A stretch of 39,689 nucleotides of DNA from Phycisphaerales bacterium UBA1845 (GCA_002338715.1 DDIR01000055.1:1-39689); one strand, 5' to 3'. Positions 26,526-34,881 are shown, counted from the first letter of the stretch. The notes: a model not told the origin generated them from the letters alone. A program made the numbers and translations.

Positions 26526-27206
26526 ATGTTACGAAACACAAGCCGCATAGCCGTGCTTGGACTTGCCGCTCTGGCGTTGAATGCAACGTCGGCAATGGCA
26601 ACGCAATTTAGCATCGGGGGAAACTTAGGATCCTCGGTCCTGTTTGATCAGTCAGATGGACCAAACGGTGCGACGGATGTCAGTGCATTTTTGGGTGGTG
26701 TCAGCTTTTTCGACTTTAGCTTCACCACGAGCTTCGACATTGTTGACGGTGGGTCGTTTGTCTGGACAGGAAACAACCTGACCGCTGACACGAGTGATGG
26801 ATTTGGTTTGGCCAGCGGCGCGTTTTCCGGTGGCGGAACCCTTTCGCTTTCAGGCGATCTCACGAATTTCGGATTGCCGGTCACTTCTGGATCGTTGCTC
26901 ACCGGAACGGTCAGTGCGTTCACGCTCAACGAGAACTCGGCAGCTGAAAACTTTCTCGATTCGGCGGGTGCGACTTTCACACCAACTGGCGGCTGGTTGT
27001 TTGCAAACGGTCATGTTGTGAACCCGTACACTTTCAGCGTGTCGATCATTGGTGCCACGCAAGGCGGTGGTGGGGTGGAAGACTTCCAGTCGGACGTGCA
27101 GTTCACCCAGAGTTCGACGTGGGGCATGATTGAAATCCCCGAACCATCCAGCATCGTGCTCTTGGCTGGCCTTGGTATGGGACTGCTGATTCGCAAGAAT
27201 CGCTAA
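26526..27206 (+). CDS. PEP-CTERM sorting-domain protein
   Basis: The 226-residue protein has a signal peptide (IAVLGLAALALNATSAMA), a beta-rich, Gly/Ser/Thr/Phe-rich middle without cysteines, and a C-terminal PEP-CTERM tail: IPEPSSIVLLAGLGMG followed by LLIRKNR. PEP-CTERM tails are recognised by exosortase in the inner membrane, and the proteins are thought to go to the cell surface or exopolysaccharide matrix. No exosortase gene is in the window. AGGAGG lies 9 bases before the ATG. The middle segment matches no family that I recognise. A second PEP-CTERM gene follows after 100 bases, with no sequence similarity beyond the sorting tail. Confidence 0.88.
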   Translation: MLRNTSRIAVLGLAALALNATSAMATQFSIGGNLGSSVLFDQSDGPNGATDVSAFLGGVSFFDFSFTTSFDIVDGGSFVWTGNNLTADTSDGFGLASGAFSGGGTLSLSGDLTNFGLPVTSGSLLTGTVSAFTLNENSAAENFLDSAGATFTPTGGWLFANGHVVNPYTFSVSIIGATQGGGGVEDFQSDVQFTQSSTWGMIEIPEPSSIVLLAGLGMGLLIRKNR

Positions 27207-27226
27207 ATTGAAATGAATAAGTTTGT

Positions 27227-27242
27227 GCCTCGGACTCGAGGC
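27227..27242 (+). promoter_or_regulatory. Perfect small hairpin between the two PEP-CTERM genes
   Basis: GCCTCG (27227-27232) and CGAGGC (27237-27242) enclose a GACT loop in the leader of the second PEP-CTERM gene. It may be an RNA-processing or stability element. Confidence 0.3.
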
Positions 27243-27308
27243 GCGTTACGGATAACGATGGGAACGAGGCAACCTCTTTCGGGGTCAACAGGAAAAGCGA
27301 GGAGCGAT

Positions 27309-27962
27309 ATGAAGAAGACTACTCTGGGTGCTGTTGTAGCACTAGCCATGGTGATCGGGGCAACGCCCGCTTTCGCCCAGTATGGATCAATCGTCCATAA
27401 CTTGCTCAATGGATCGTTCGATACCTCATTCAACGCAGGTGTCCTGACGGTCAATTCGACAGACAGCGATAACTTGACGCTGCTCGACCCAGGTCCCGGC
27501 GGATTGCCCGGTACGGTCAGCAATGCAGTGTTCACAATGACGTCGAACTTCAACGGCTTTGACGGTCCGAAGGCGCAGTTTGTCGGCGGTTCACTCTCGT
27601 TGACGTTTGATTTTGACGGAAATCCCTATGAAATCAGTGGTCCGATTACGGGTCTCCTGTTTGATCTGCCCCAAATGATCGCTCCGAACGTCTGGACGAT
27701 CGACGGCGTCGGCCGTTGGACCGCAACAACCAAGAACCTCCCGGGCTCTGGTATTTGGCCAGATAGTGGCGGCTTCAGCAGCATCGACTCGCTGACCTTT
27801 ACATTCGGTCAGGATCTCTCGGCTTTTGATTGGGCGAACGACAGCGTTAGCACTGGTGAGACCAACTACCAGTTGTTCCCGAATGACAGTGCAGTTCCCG
27901 AGCCCACGACCATCGCATTGCTCGCGATTGGCGCTGCCGGCTTGCTCCGTCGTCGTCGCTAG
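27309..27962 (+). CDS. PEP-CTERM sorting-domain protein
   Basis: From the ATG at 27309 (GAGGAG upstream) the product has 217 residues: a signal peptide (KKTTLGAVVALAMVIGATPAFA), a beta-rich middle with FDGPKAQFVGGSLSLTFDF, and the tail VPEPTTIALLAIGAAGLLRRRR, a textbook PEP-CTERM signal. The in-frame ATG at 27213 would put 32 polar residues before the signal peptide and is rejected. A strong intrinsic terminator follows, so this gene ends the block. It is probably a matrix or surface protein; the central domain is not recognised. Confidence 0.9.
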   Translation: MKKTTLGAVVALAMVIGATPAFAQYGSIVHNLLNGSFDTSFNAGVLTVNSTDSDNLTLLDPGPGGLPGTVSNAVFTMTSNFNGFDGPKAQFVGGSLSLTFDFDGNPYEISGPITGLLFDLPQMIAPNVWTIDGVGRWTATTKNLPGSGIWPDSGGFSSIDSLTFTFGQDLSAFDWANDSVSTGETNYQLFPNDSAVPEPTTIALLAIGAAGLLRRRR

Positions 27963-28035
27963 GCAATCGCCTACTGGCACAAACGGCTGTACGTGTGGGT
28001 GTGTCCCACATGAATGTAATCTTCGCGATTTCCAG

Positions 28036-28070
28036 GACGCTTGGGATAAAACCCAAGCGTCTTTTTCTTT
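28036..28070 (+). terminator. Strong intrinsic terminator after the PEP-CTERM pair
   Basis: A perfect 10-base stem, GACGCTTGGG (28036-28045) with CCCAAGCGTC (28052-28061), is followed by TTTTTCTTT. Confidence 0.92.
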
Positions 28071-28154
28071 GCGCATAGGGTCGCAATGTGCGCGACCGGT
28101 CACGGGATGTGGGTTCAATGCGCGATTCGATGCGCGAGTAGGATGATTTGAGCC

Positions 28155-28253
28155 TATAGCGATCTTCGTCCAAGCTTAGCGTTTTGCCCCTGGATTCCCG
28201 CCTTCGCGGGAATGACGACGCTGTTGCACCGCTACGTTTGGAATCAAGGTGTT
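28155..28253. repeat. Dispersed repeat, copy A
   Basis: This stretch shares long near-identical blocks with copy B at 29708-29876: a GCGATCT...TCCAAGC.TAGCGTTTTGC block, then GCCCCTG.ATTCCCGCCT.CGCG, GGGAATGACG and ACGTTTGGA.TCAAGGTG. Its core palindrome has the form ATTCCC-N8-GGGAAT, like the dRS3 repeats known from Neisseria and many REP-type elements. Copy A lacks about 55 bases present in copy B. Confidence 0.75.
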
Positions 28254-28289
28254 CTAGCCGTGGCGATGCGTGGACACTGTCATCATTCA

Positions 28290-28375
28290 CGCACGCGAAA
28301 ACCCAAGGGGAAGCGAAGTCAATCTTGGTGAATTCTGGATCACGCCCGGCTCAGGGCTGGCGAGGGTAGCGCGAC
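28290..28375 (-). repeat. Dispersed repeat, partial inverted copy C
   Basis: Read on the minus strand, this segment resembles the part of copy B that copy A lacks: CTCGCC, CCCT, CGGGCG, then GAATTCACC, GA, TGACTTCGCT, CCCC. It lies 40 bases right of copy A in opposite orientation, so A and C together look like a rearranged full element. Confidence 0.5.
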
Positions 28376-28930
28376 GGTTGGATTGAAAACGCCGGAGCTT
28401 TACTGACGTTTCTGCCGGATGCGTGAGCGGGGGCCCATGGTCAGCGCAGGGGCGGGACTGAAGCAAACGACCATGCCTTTTGGCCCTTGCCAAGAGCGAG
28501 GGCTTCCTTTGTGAACGGGTCTGTTCAACGGGCGCACTCAATACCAAAAGGCACTGTCACAAAATCCAGCGCTTCGGCATCCATGCGTCTACGTGGAACA
28601 CTTCAGTCCAGCCAACCTACGTGCTGATCCATGAGTTCTGAAATTGGATGAATTCGGTCGAAAACCTGTCGCGTCCTTGGACCCATCGGCCCTGTGAATT
28701 CCTGTGCAAACGTACCTCGGCGCACCTGCCGCGACAATAGGGAATCGCCCTCAGTTATGGTCGCAACCTGATTCACACGCGATACTTGTGAACAATATAC
28801 CCCGGGATTTCACACCGTCCGATTGGTGTCGATCGGTGGCTCGTGCGCCCGCCGGTTGGGTTGTGGGAACGGAGCTGCTGCAAATATGCATGAGCACGGA
28901 CAAGACAAGTTCGGCAGTTCGGAGTGAAGT
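28376..28930. other. Non-coding stretch
   Basis: About 550 bases with no frame that has both a ribosome-binding site and protein-like composition. Nothing else was recognised here. Confidence 0.4.
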
Positions 28931-29197
28931 TTATACGGGGCGGCGATATGCGCTTTTCAGGCTCGAAGCAAGGTCCGCTGCGATCAGCTGACGATCGGAT
29001 GGACTGGGTAGCCAGGTCGCCAGATTGTCGGGCTCGGCGCAGAACTCGATGAGGGCATTGATGTCGTTGAATTGCTGCTGGCCCATGATAAGTTTTGTCA
29101 GGTGATATTTGATGCAAGGGAAGTGGCCTGTCCGACGGGACTTCGTAATCTGGTCAGGAATAAGGCGGCTCATGATCTCATTGCAGTCGATCGACAT
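28931..29197 (-). CDS. Small hypothetical protein
   Basis: An 88-residue frame is preceded by a very good ribosome-binding site, GGAGG 6 bases before the ATG at 29197, which is the main reason to believe it. The product (MSIDCNEIMSRLIPDQ..., then QQQFNDINALIEFCAEPDNLATWL) has two cysteines, no signal peptide and no membrane segment. The second half looks helical. No family is recognised. It stands alone inside the repeat-rich, gene-poor region, so it may be accessory or a decaying fragment. Confidence 0.42.
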   Translation of the reverse strand: MSIDCNEIMSRLIPDQITKSRRTGHFPCIKYHLTKLIMGQQQFNDINALIEFCAEPDNLATWLPSPSDRQLIAADLASSLKSAYRRPV

Positions 29198-29707
29198 GGC
29201 AAACCTCCGTCCTTGGCTTGGATATCACTGACAGTTGCGCCGCAAGCGCAAATCATGTGCAGGCGCCATGATCCAGAAACGATGGGACGTCATCTGATCC
29301 GTAGAATGGCCCTGTAAAGCGTAAATCGGCTTGGATGTATTGCTGGATTTCCCCCCGGCTAACTACAGTATAATCCAATAATCCCATTCTGCCCAATCCA
29401 TCATATACGATTCGAAAAAATATCGGACGTTCACCGCCCTCGACGGGCGTTGGCGGGCAAGGATGTCAGCGGTGCTGAATTCGCAATGGCACGGTGAACG
29501 GTACGTGGAGGGTGAACATAAAGCACGCGCCGTCGAATACTGGATTCTGGCGAGCGCTTTGTTTGATGATGCCCACGTTGTTGAGGTGGTGTTCAGCTAA
29601 CCCCGGACCCGACGTCGTGGGTGTTTTCGTTGCGCCCCCGTGCGATCGGCATACTTGTCTGGCGAGTGCGGGCGATGTTGCGCGGGACTCCGAAGCCGCA
29701 GCTAATG
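29198..29707. other. Non-coding stretch between small ORF and repeat copy B
   Basis: No supported gene. The sequence around 29340-29420 is A/T-richer and could contain the promoter of the small minus-strand ORF. Frames from 29494 onward lack convincing starts. Confidence 0.4.
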
Positions 29708-29876
29708 CGATCTCAATCCAAGCGTAGCGTTTTGCTCGCCCACCCCTCACAGCACGGGCGCCGGAACTCACCTGGAGTGACTTCGTTCTGCCCCTGAATT
29801 CCCGCCTGCGCGGGAATGACGGCCCTGCTCGGGAATGACGACGCTGTCTCGCGGCGACGTTTGGACTCAAGGTGCA
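29708..29876. repeat. Dispersed repeat, copy B (longest)
   Basis: The longest copy of the element described for 28155-28253. It contains the ATTCCC-N8-GGGAAT palindrome and then a second CGGGAATGACG unit directly after the first, a local duplication absent from copy A. The CBS-domain gene ends 44 bases to the right. Confidence 0.75.
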
Positions 29877-29919
29877 CTAACTCTTGTGAGTCGTGACGTT
29901 CAATCCGGCTGCCGTGGCA

Positions 29920-30366
29920 TCAGGCGCGGCCGTGGAGATATTCATGCAGGTGATCGATCTGTGCCTGCTTTTGCGAGACGTTCAGGGCCATCAAGTCACC
30001 GGTTGAAATCACGCCAACCAGATTGGTCCTATTGGGGTCGCTTGAAATCACGGGCAGATGTCGGATCTTTTTGCTGGACATGTCAGCCGCACAAACGTTG
30101 ACATCGCAGTCTTCGTTGCAGGTGATCACTGGTGAAGTCATCACGTCCTGAACCTTGGTCGTGGCGGGGTCGAGTTGTTTGGCCACCACTCGGTTGAGGA
30201 CATCGCGCTCGGTGAACATACCCACGATCTTTTCATCCTTCAGGACCGTCAGTCCGCCGATGCGGTTTTCATTCATTATCCGAGCCGCTTCCAATACGGT
30301 CGCATCTGGGCCAATCGAATAAACCTGGTGACCTTTTCGTTTCAGAAAATCTCCAACCGTAAGCAT
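29920..30366 (-). CDS. CBS-domain pair protein
   Basis: The 148-residue protein consists of two CBS motifs: about 9-60 (VYSIGPDATVLEAARIMNEN, RIGGLTVLKDEKIVGMFTERDVL) and about 75-130 (VQDVMTSPVITCNEDCDV, RHLPVISSD, LVGVISTGDLM). A CBS pair binds adenosine nucleotides and usually regulates a partner or acts as a stand-alone energy sensor. The start at 30366 has GGAGG 8 bases upstream; the ATG at 30381 would add five residues. No catalytic domain is attached, and the partner is not evident from the neighbours. Confidence 0.9.
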   Translation of the reverse strand: MLTVGDFLKRKGHQVYSIGPDATVLEAARIMNENRIGGLTVLKDEKIVGMFTERDVLNRVVAKQLDPATTKVQDVMTSPVITCNEDCDVNVCAADMSSKKIRHLPVISSDPNRTNLVGVISTGDLMALNVSQKQAQIDHLHEYLHGRA

Positions 30367-30852
30367 GGGTGCAACCTCCATAAGCCTGAATGGCCTGTTG
30401 ATTCAGTCCTTCCCTGGACCACCGCTCTCATCGTAAGCGTAACATGAAACCGCGAATCCCGGCAGCAAAAAATGGTCGTCCATACGCACCCGGGTCAATC
30501 GTTGGCCACATTTCATTTTGGAAGGTGAATTGGCGATGTTCAAGATTGTGAAAAGATTCGCAATGCACGTACTTCGCGTTGCGCACTTGAGGGACGATCG
30601 ATGTCCGGCAAACCATCCTGTTCTGAGATGTCCCGATAATTCGCGTTGCAAAAAATTGAGCCCAGGTGGCACGCCGGTGGTTGGCGTGCGACCTGGGCTC
30701 GGGTGTGTGCGCCGGTGCGTCAACCGGCTTGGTGGTCCTCAAGTGTGTGTTGAGGAGGGTCTTGGAGATTCAAATGTCTGCCGACATGAACCAAGTCAGT
30801 CGGCGTTGCAATTGGTTTTGATGTATGGCGTTTCCTTGGTTGGTTCGTTCCG
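30367..30852. other. 486-base gap with two inverted repeats
   Basis: There is no gene. Positions 30559-30583 hold an 8-base inverted repeat with one wobble pair (CGCAATGC/GCGTTGCG), possibly an operator upstream of the CBS gene. Positions 30648-30700 hold the terminator listed separately. Confidence 0.45.
30648..30700 (-). terminator. Very long minus-strand terminator hairpin
   Basis: GAGCCCAGGT (30658-30667) pairs with ACCTGGGCTC (30691-30700), and after one G-G mismatch GCACGCC (30669-30675) pairs with GGCGTGC (30683-30689). Read on the minus strand the 17-pair stem is followed by AATTTTTTGC. It probably ends the transcript of the small gene at 30853-31020. Confidence 0.75.
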
Positions 30853-31020
30853 TTATTCCGACAGTTTGAGATACCTCGATCGTTCGGCAATTTCCTTTTC
30901 GATCTGCTGAATGGTTTCGAGCGGTTCTTCATTCCACCATGCGTCATCAAGTCGCTTGCGCAGTCCGCGCAGGTGGTTTTGAATCTCGCTCATGTCCAGA
31001 CCTTGCGTTTTCTCAACCAT
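30853..31020 (-). CDS. Small helical hypothetical protein
   Basis: A 55-residue product from the ATG at 31020, which has GGAGGG 6 bases upstream. The ATG at 31089 gives a longer frame without this site. The sequence is amphipathic and helical throughout (MSEIQNHLRGLRKRLDDAWW, then LETIQQIEKEIAERSRYLKL) and could form a two-helix coiled-coil hairpin. No signal peptide and no known family. The good ribosome-binding site and a downstream terminator support a real gene. Confidence 0.6.
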   Translation of the reverse strand: MVEKTQGLDMSEIQNHLRGLRKRLDDAWWNEEPLETIQQIEKEIAERSRYLKLSE

Positions 31021-31850
31021 GGCTGTTCCCTCCAGCATGTTCGAGTTGGGACGGGAAATATTTTTGCTAACCGATCCAGTTTGCATCACGAATTATCGCA
31101 TCGCTTCGCTCAAATTCAGTTTGCCGCACGGACCTCCATAATCGCGGCGGCTGCGTCCGGTTTACGTCTGGGGCGAACCACAGCACCGTTATTTACTTAC
31201 ACCATAGACGGCCCAAAGTTGTCATCCTGTCATCAAATCCTGTAAGGAATTGTTGCACGCGGTCTTGAGCTGCGATTTTGATATTGAGAATGCGGATTGG
31301 TCTGTGTGCGATTTTCTGAAAAGGATCCAATTTCATGAGCTGGACGCTGCCAATGGCTGAACAGGTTGAATCACGCCAACCAGTCGAGGTGATATGTTTG
31401 GTCCCGTAAGTCATGGAATCGTTGATTGGCGCGAAATCACCAACCTGTGGGACGAACCAACGCAAACGTCATTTTTTCTTGACTTTCAATATTTGGACTT
31501 CAATAGTCACTAAGGTGCCGGTGTGCTCGGTTACCGCTTCGCCATTCGTGGCATTGTTACCCGTTGATTCCGACGTAGTCATCATTCCATTCATATTCAG
31601 CAGTTGTTGCAACGTTATCCGTTGCGACACCCAACGGGTTGTTCGTACCACTTCTGGCGTCGACTTCCGAGTCCATTCGCACTGATATTTCAATCTATCA
31701 AATGGGGCTGATCGCCTTGGCACTCACGGTGCGCGCTGCTTGCGTTTGAATTACTGGGGTTTCAACCCCGGTTTGAACGTGCATGCGATGCTCCGCGGAG
31801 AGCGTGCGCGCTCAGACTTGGCGGTTACGAATCAATGCGAGGGTGATGTC
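31021..31850. other. 830-base gap upstream of the radical SAM operon
   Basis: No gene is well supported. A minus-strand GTG-started frame at 31469-31723 has fairly protein-like codons but no ribosome-binding site. Positions 31755-31768 form a short inverted repeat (GGGGTTTCAACCCC). The promoter of the radical SAM operon should lie here, but no clear -35/-10 pair stands out. Confidence 0.4.
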
Positions 31851-32942
31851 ATGTATGAAAACTTTGGGCTCACGCTGATGCTCACGCACGCGTGCAACCT
31901 GCGATGCAGCTATTGCTATACGGGGGCAAAAGTTGAACGGGCGATGCCACTCGATGTCGCCCGCAAAGCCGTCGTTCGCTCGGTCGCGTCTGTTGCACCG
32001 GGCGGAACACTAAACCTGGGTTTCTTCGGCGGCGAACCGCTTTTGTGCGCCCCTGTGATCATGCGTTTGATTCGTTTCGCCCGCCGGCTTACGCAGACCC
32101 GAGATCAGCACCTTCGCCTGTCCATGACCACCAACGGGACGATCGTCAGTCCAGACGCCTGGCGGGTGATGATGACTCCGGAACTCGATCTTTCGATCAG
32201 CTGTGACGGAACGCCCACGGTTCACGACCGCCATCGGATCACGCCATCGGGACGAGGTACCTCCGCCCGCGTCCATGACACAATCCGACGTCTCGTTTCA
32301 GCCGATCGCGAATTCTGGGTGATTGCGGTTGTTCGCCCCGACACGATCGATGATCTGCCGGAGGGCATCGCGTTTCTGCAATCGCTGGGCGTGCGGAGAA
32401 TTCAGCCGACCCTGGACCTTTGGACAGAGTGGCGCACCGTCGACATTGAGCGGCTTGAGTTTGCTATCGATGCGTGTGCGGCGATATGGCGTCGCTCGAT
32501 TCCCGACCTGGCGATCTCATGGTTCGACTCAAAAGCCGGCATGCTGGTTGGTGCGGAGATGGCTCGCTCATCGCGGTGCGCGTTCGGTCGAGGTGAAGTG
32601 GCGGTTGCGCCGTCCGGCCGGGTATATCCATGTGAACGGCTTATCGGCGAGGACTTACCTGGCAACCCGATGGCGTTTCCCGGGAGAGTCTTCGATGGGG
32701 CTGACTTTCTCGCCGAATGGGACGCGCCGACGCGTTCTCATGAATCCTGTGATGCGTGCGCGATGTCCGCCGAATGCGACACGGTGTGTCGCTGCAGCAA
32801 TTATGTGCGAACTTGGGATGTTGCGACACCGGACCGATTGCTTTGCACATTTAATCAGGCGTGTCTGACGGCAACGGCCGACGTCTTGAACGAACCAGTT
32901 CAATTGTCAACTCGAATGCTTAATCAAGGAGTGCTGTCATGA
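31851..32942 (+). CDS. Radical SAM/SPASM peptide-maturase-like enzyme
   Basis: The 363-residue protein starts MYENFGLTLMLTHACNLRCSYC; the cluster cysteines are Cys15, Cys19 and Cys22 in the CxxxCxxC radical SAM motif. FFGGEPLL and SMTTNGT are the usual SAM-binding strands. The C-terminal 130 residues form a cysteine-rich SPASM-type domain (CAFGRGEVAVAPSGRVYPCE, then ESCDACAMSAECDTVCRCSNY and two later Cys) that should hold one or two extra Fe-S clusters. Enzymes of this build crosslink or otherwise modify ribosomal peptides or proteins. GAGGG lies 7 bases before the ATG at 31851. Its stop overlaps the next start (ATGA), and that gene encodes a small membrane peptide that is the obvious candidate substrate. 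Confidence 0.88.
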   Translation: MYENFGLTLMLTHACNLRCSYCYTGAKVERAMPLDVARKAVVRSVASVAPGGTLNLGFFGGEPLLCAPVIMRLIRFARRLTQTRDQHLRLSMTTNGTIVSPDAWRVMMTPELDLSISCDGTPTVHDRHRITPSGRGTSARVHDTIRRLVSADREFWVIAVVRPDTIDDLPEGIAFLQSLGVRRIQPTLDLWTEWRTVDIERLEFAIDACAAIWRRSIPDLAISWFDSKAGMLVGAEMARSSRCAFGRGEVAVAPSGRVYPCERLIGEDLPGNPMAFPGRVFDGADFLAEWDAPTRSHESCDACAMSAECDTVCRCSNYVRTWDVATPDRLLCTFNQACLTATADVLNEPVQLSTRMLNQGVLS

Positions 32943-33304
32943 ATGATCAAGAACCATCCAACGTGCCGGAGGAAACTGCTGAAGCCGTTGATGAATCGCA
33001 GCCCCAACCCATGAAGTCCAAGCCAATCTTGCAGTCGATGTCGTGGATGGCTGGTGTTGCTGCCGGCGGTTTGCTCGCGTTTCTGTTCGTCGTGCAAACC
33101 ACCCACACACAAGGTGCGACCAAGGCGAGTCGGGCTGCGTGGCGAATGCGACAATTGGGACCCACGCGCATTGCCCAGGAAAATGCGAACGCGCCGGCAT
33201 CTGACAGTGCGACGCCGAAGTTGGACCGTGCGGATAAAGACAACCGGACAGATGCGGCGCCCGGGGCGGAAGACAACCATGAATCCCGACACGACCGCCC
33301 ATGA
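32939..33304 (+). CDS. Single-pass membrane peptide, candidate radical SAM substrate
   Basis: The 121-residue product has an acidic, Pro/Glu-rich cytoplasmic-type N-terminus (1-29), one membrane helix (about 31-52) and a polar C-terminal half. Just after the helix, TQGATKAS offers small residues that fit a type I signal-peptidase cut near Ala60-Ala63. The freed part would start with the compact, charged-aromatic segment RAAWRMRQLGPTRIA (65-79), then a disordered acidic tail. There is no cysteine, so a thioether-forming reaction is unlikely. AGGAG precedes the ATG. The start overlaps the radical SAM stop, and the 3' end overlaps the signal-peptidase gene by 26 bases. The function is inferred from this arrangement. 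Confidence 0.7.
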   Translation: MNDQEPSNVPEETAEAVDESQPQPMKSKPILQSMSWMAGVAAGGLLAFLFVVQTTHTQGATKASRAAWRMRQLGPTRIAQENANAPASDSATPKLDRADKDNRTDAAPGAEDNHESRHDRP

Positions 33305-33902
33305 ACCCACTGCCGATCGAATTGCGTCTGAACCCGAGAAACGCGGCCATCGGATCAAGCGTGGTCTTGTAAGTCTGGTTCGATACCTTCGAGATGCGCT
33401 TGCGTGTTTCGGCTTGGGTTGCCTGATTTACCTTGCTGCGTTTGATCTGACTGAGATCGTCTCCGGTTCGATGGCGCCAGCGCTTTGCGGTGATGGTAAA
33501 CCGGGTAGCGATTGGGTGCTTTGCGAGCGCGTGTCGTATTGGTTTCGCGAGCCGCGGCGCTGGGAAGTCGTGCAATACGTCACCGAGGATCGGATGCAGG
33601 TGGCCAAACGCATCGTGGCGCTACCAGGCGAGTCAATCAGTTTGCAAGAAGGCCGACTGGTCATCGATGACGAACGCGTTGCGATTCCTGCGTCGCTGTC
33701 GTATCTCAATTACGAACCGCAGGGGACTCTCGCGCGAAACCGCGCCCAACCATGTGGCGATCGGTACTTCTTTTTGGGCGACGATACGCAGGATTCGTGG
33801 GACAGCCGCTTTGATGGGCCTATCAAGCGCAGTTCGATGAAAGGGCGGGCGTGGCTCATCGTTTGGCCGCCATCGCGGATTGGGTTCGTCAACGATGGAT
33901 AG
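33279..33902 (+). CDS. Type I signal peptidase (S26A family), operon-specific
   Basis: The 207-residue enzyme has one membrane helix (about 37-58), the catalytic serine Ser64 in VSGSMAPAL, the general-base lysine Lys110 in VAKRIVALPGE and box E as GDDTQDSWDSR, so it should be active. S26A peptidases remove signal peptides on the outer face of the inner membrane. It is shorter and more divergent than a housekeeping LepB. Its start lies inside the preceding membrane-peptide gene, which implies coordinated synthesis. A specialised task, such as cutting the membrane peptide after modification, is the simplest reading, but it could be a general enzyme. Confidence 0.9.
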   Translation: MNPDTTAHEPTADRIASEPEKRGHRIKRGLVSLVRYLRDALACFGLGCLIYLAAFDLTEIVSGSMAPALCGDGKPGSDWVLCERVSYWFREPRRWEVVQYVTEDRMQVAKRIVALPGESISLQEGRLVIDDERVAIPASLSYLNYEPQGTLARNRAQPCGDRYFFLGDDTQDSWDSRFDGPIKRSSMKGRAWLIVWPPSRIGFVNDG

Positions 33903-33959
33903 TGCTAAGTGGCAGGGCAGCGATTGGCGCGGGTGTATTGGACTTGATACAGTAGGTGA

Positions 33960-34820
33960 ATGCACATCACTGGAGTTATCTATGCCGCTATTCTGAGCCT
34001 TGCTGGCGGAAGCGTCGGTCCGGAGTTTGTGACCGCGCCGCTTGAGCGCCCGCCGGACGCGGTTGGGCAGGGGCCTTATGTTGAAATCACAGCCGCTGTT
34101 GTGCTCGAACCGAACGTGAAGGAAATCACGGGCGAGACGCTCATTGGGGAAGCCGGAACGCTCGTCTACGGCGCACATTCAACCGCGGGCGACGCTCACT
34201 TTATTGGGACGGCTGGCTTGTCGTGGACACCTTCGCCACAACTCATTGAAGGTGGCGTTCAAATCAGGATCGACGCGTTCGGTGAGACGTCGGCCGACAG
34301 CACCGAATACATCACCAGCGCAACGCTCGTCAGCCCGCAACCGCCCGGGTCGCAGCTCAACATCCCGCGATTCACTTTGACGCAAGACGCGCTCATCCGC
34401 GTGATCTATGAAATCGACAGCACCATCGAAGGGGCTGTCCAGGGACACAACGCATCGTTTATCTTTCGCCGCGGCGATGCGATCGGTACGCCCTCGATCA
34501 TCCACTACGAAGCCGCGCCGCCATTTCGAAACGATCATTATTCGAGTCAAAAGATGCTGCTGTTTGAGCTCGATGCCGGTCCGTACGATTTTGCAGCACA
34601 CCTTGCGTATCAGGGAACCATGATCGGCGAGATTCAACCGATTGCCCGCGTCGATGCGCACGTCGATTTCTATTTTGAGATCATCGATCTACCGCAATTC
34701 TCTGATTGCATCAGCGGTCCCAATCAATTGGCGATTCTGCCGTGTGAACCAGAGGACGGTGATCTCGATGGCGACGTTGATCTGAAAGACTTCGCCATCG
34801 CCCAGCAGGCCGCCCGGTAA
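33960..34820 (+). CDS. Secreted protein with planctomycete dockerin-like C-terminus
   Basis: The 286-residue protein begins with a signal peptide (ITGVIYAAILSLAGGSVG). The centre is beta-rich and unrecognised. The last 40 residues show the short motif I associate with planctomycete secreted proteins: FSDCISGPNQ, then CEPEDGDLDGDVDLKDFAIAQQ. The motif has a calcium-loop-like Asp-rich segment flanked by cysteines and is a half-dockerin. It lies 57 bases after the signal-peptidase gene on the same strand and may be part of that operon. The AGG in GTAGGTGA overlaps the region just before the ATG, so the spacing is short. Confidence 0.6.
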   Translation: MHITGVIYAAILSLAGGSVGPEFVTAPLERPPDAVGQGPYVEITAAVVLEPNVKEITGETLIGEAGTLVYGAHSTAGDAHFIGTAGLSWTPSPQLIEGGVQIRIDAFGETSADSTEYITSATLVSPQPPGSQLNIPRFTLTQDALIRVIYEIDSTIEGAVQGHNASFIFRRGDAIGTPSIIHYEAAPPFRNDHYSSQKMLLFELDAGPYDFAAHLAYQGTMIGEIQPIARVDAHVDFYFEIIDLPQFSDCISGPNQLAILPCEPEDGDLDGDVDLKDFAIAQQAAR

Positions 34821-34881
34821 CCGCGTGGACGGATGGACTCTTGCGTTCATGCCGCTGAGGTTCGAATCCTAAAATCAGATT

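Noticed and set aside
31469..31723. Minus-strand GTG-started frame of 84 codons upstream of the radical SAM operon
   Set aside because: The codons look fairly natural and the end (LVTIEVQILKV) is faintly secretin-like, but there is no ribosome-binding site, no clear start and no family match.
34855..34873. tRNA T-arm-like GGTTCGAATCC
   Set aside because: No acceptor, D or anticodon arm could be fitted upstream and there is no CCA-type 3' end. The match is probably chance.
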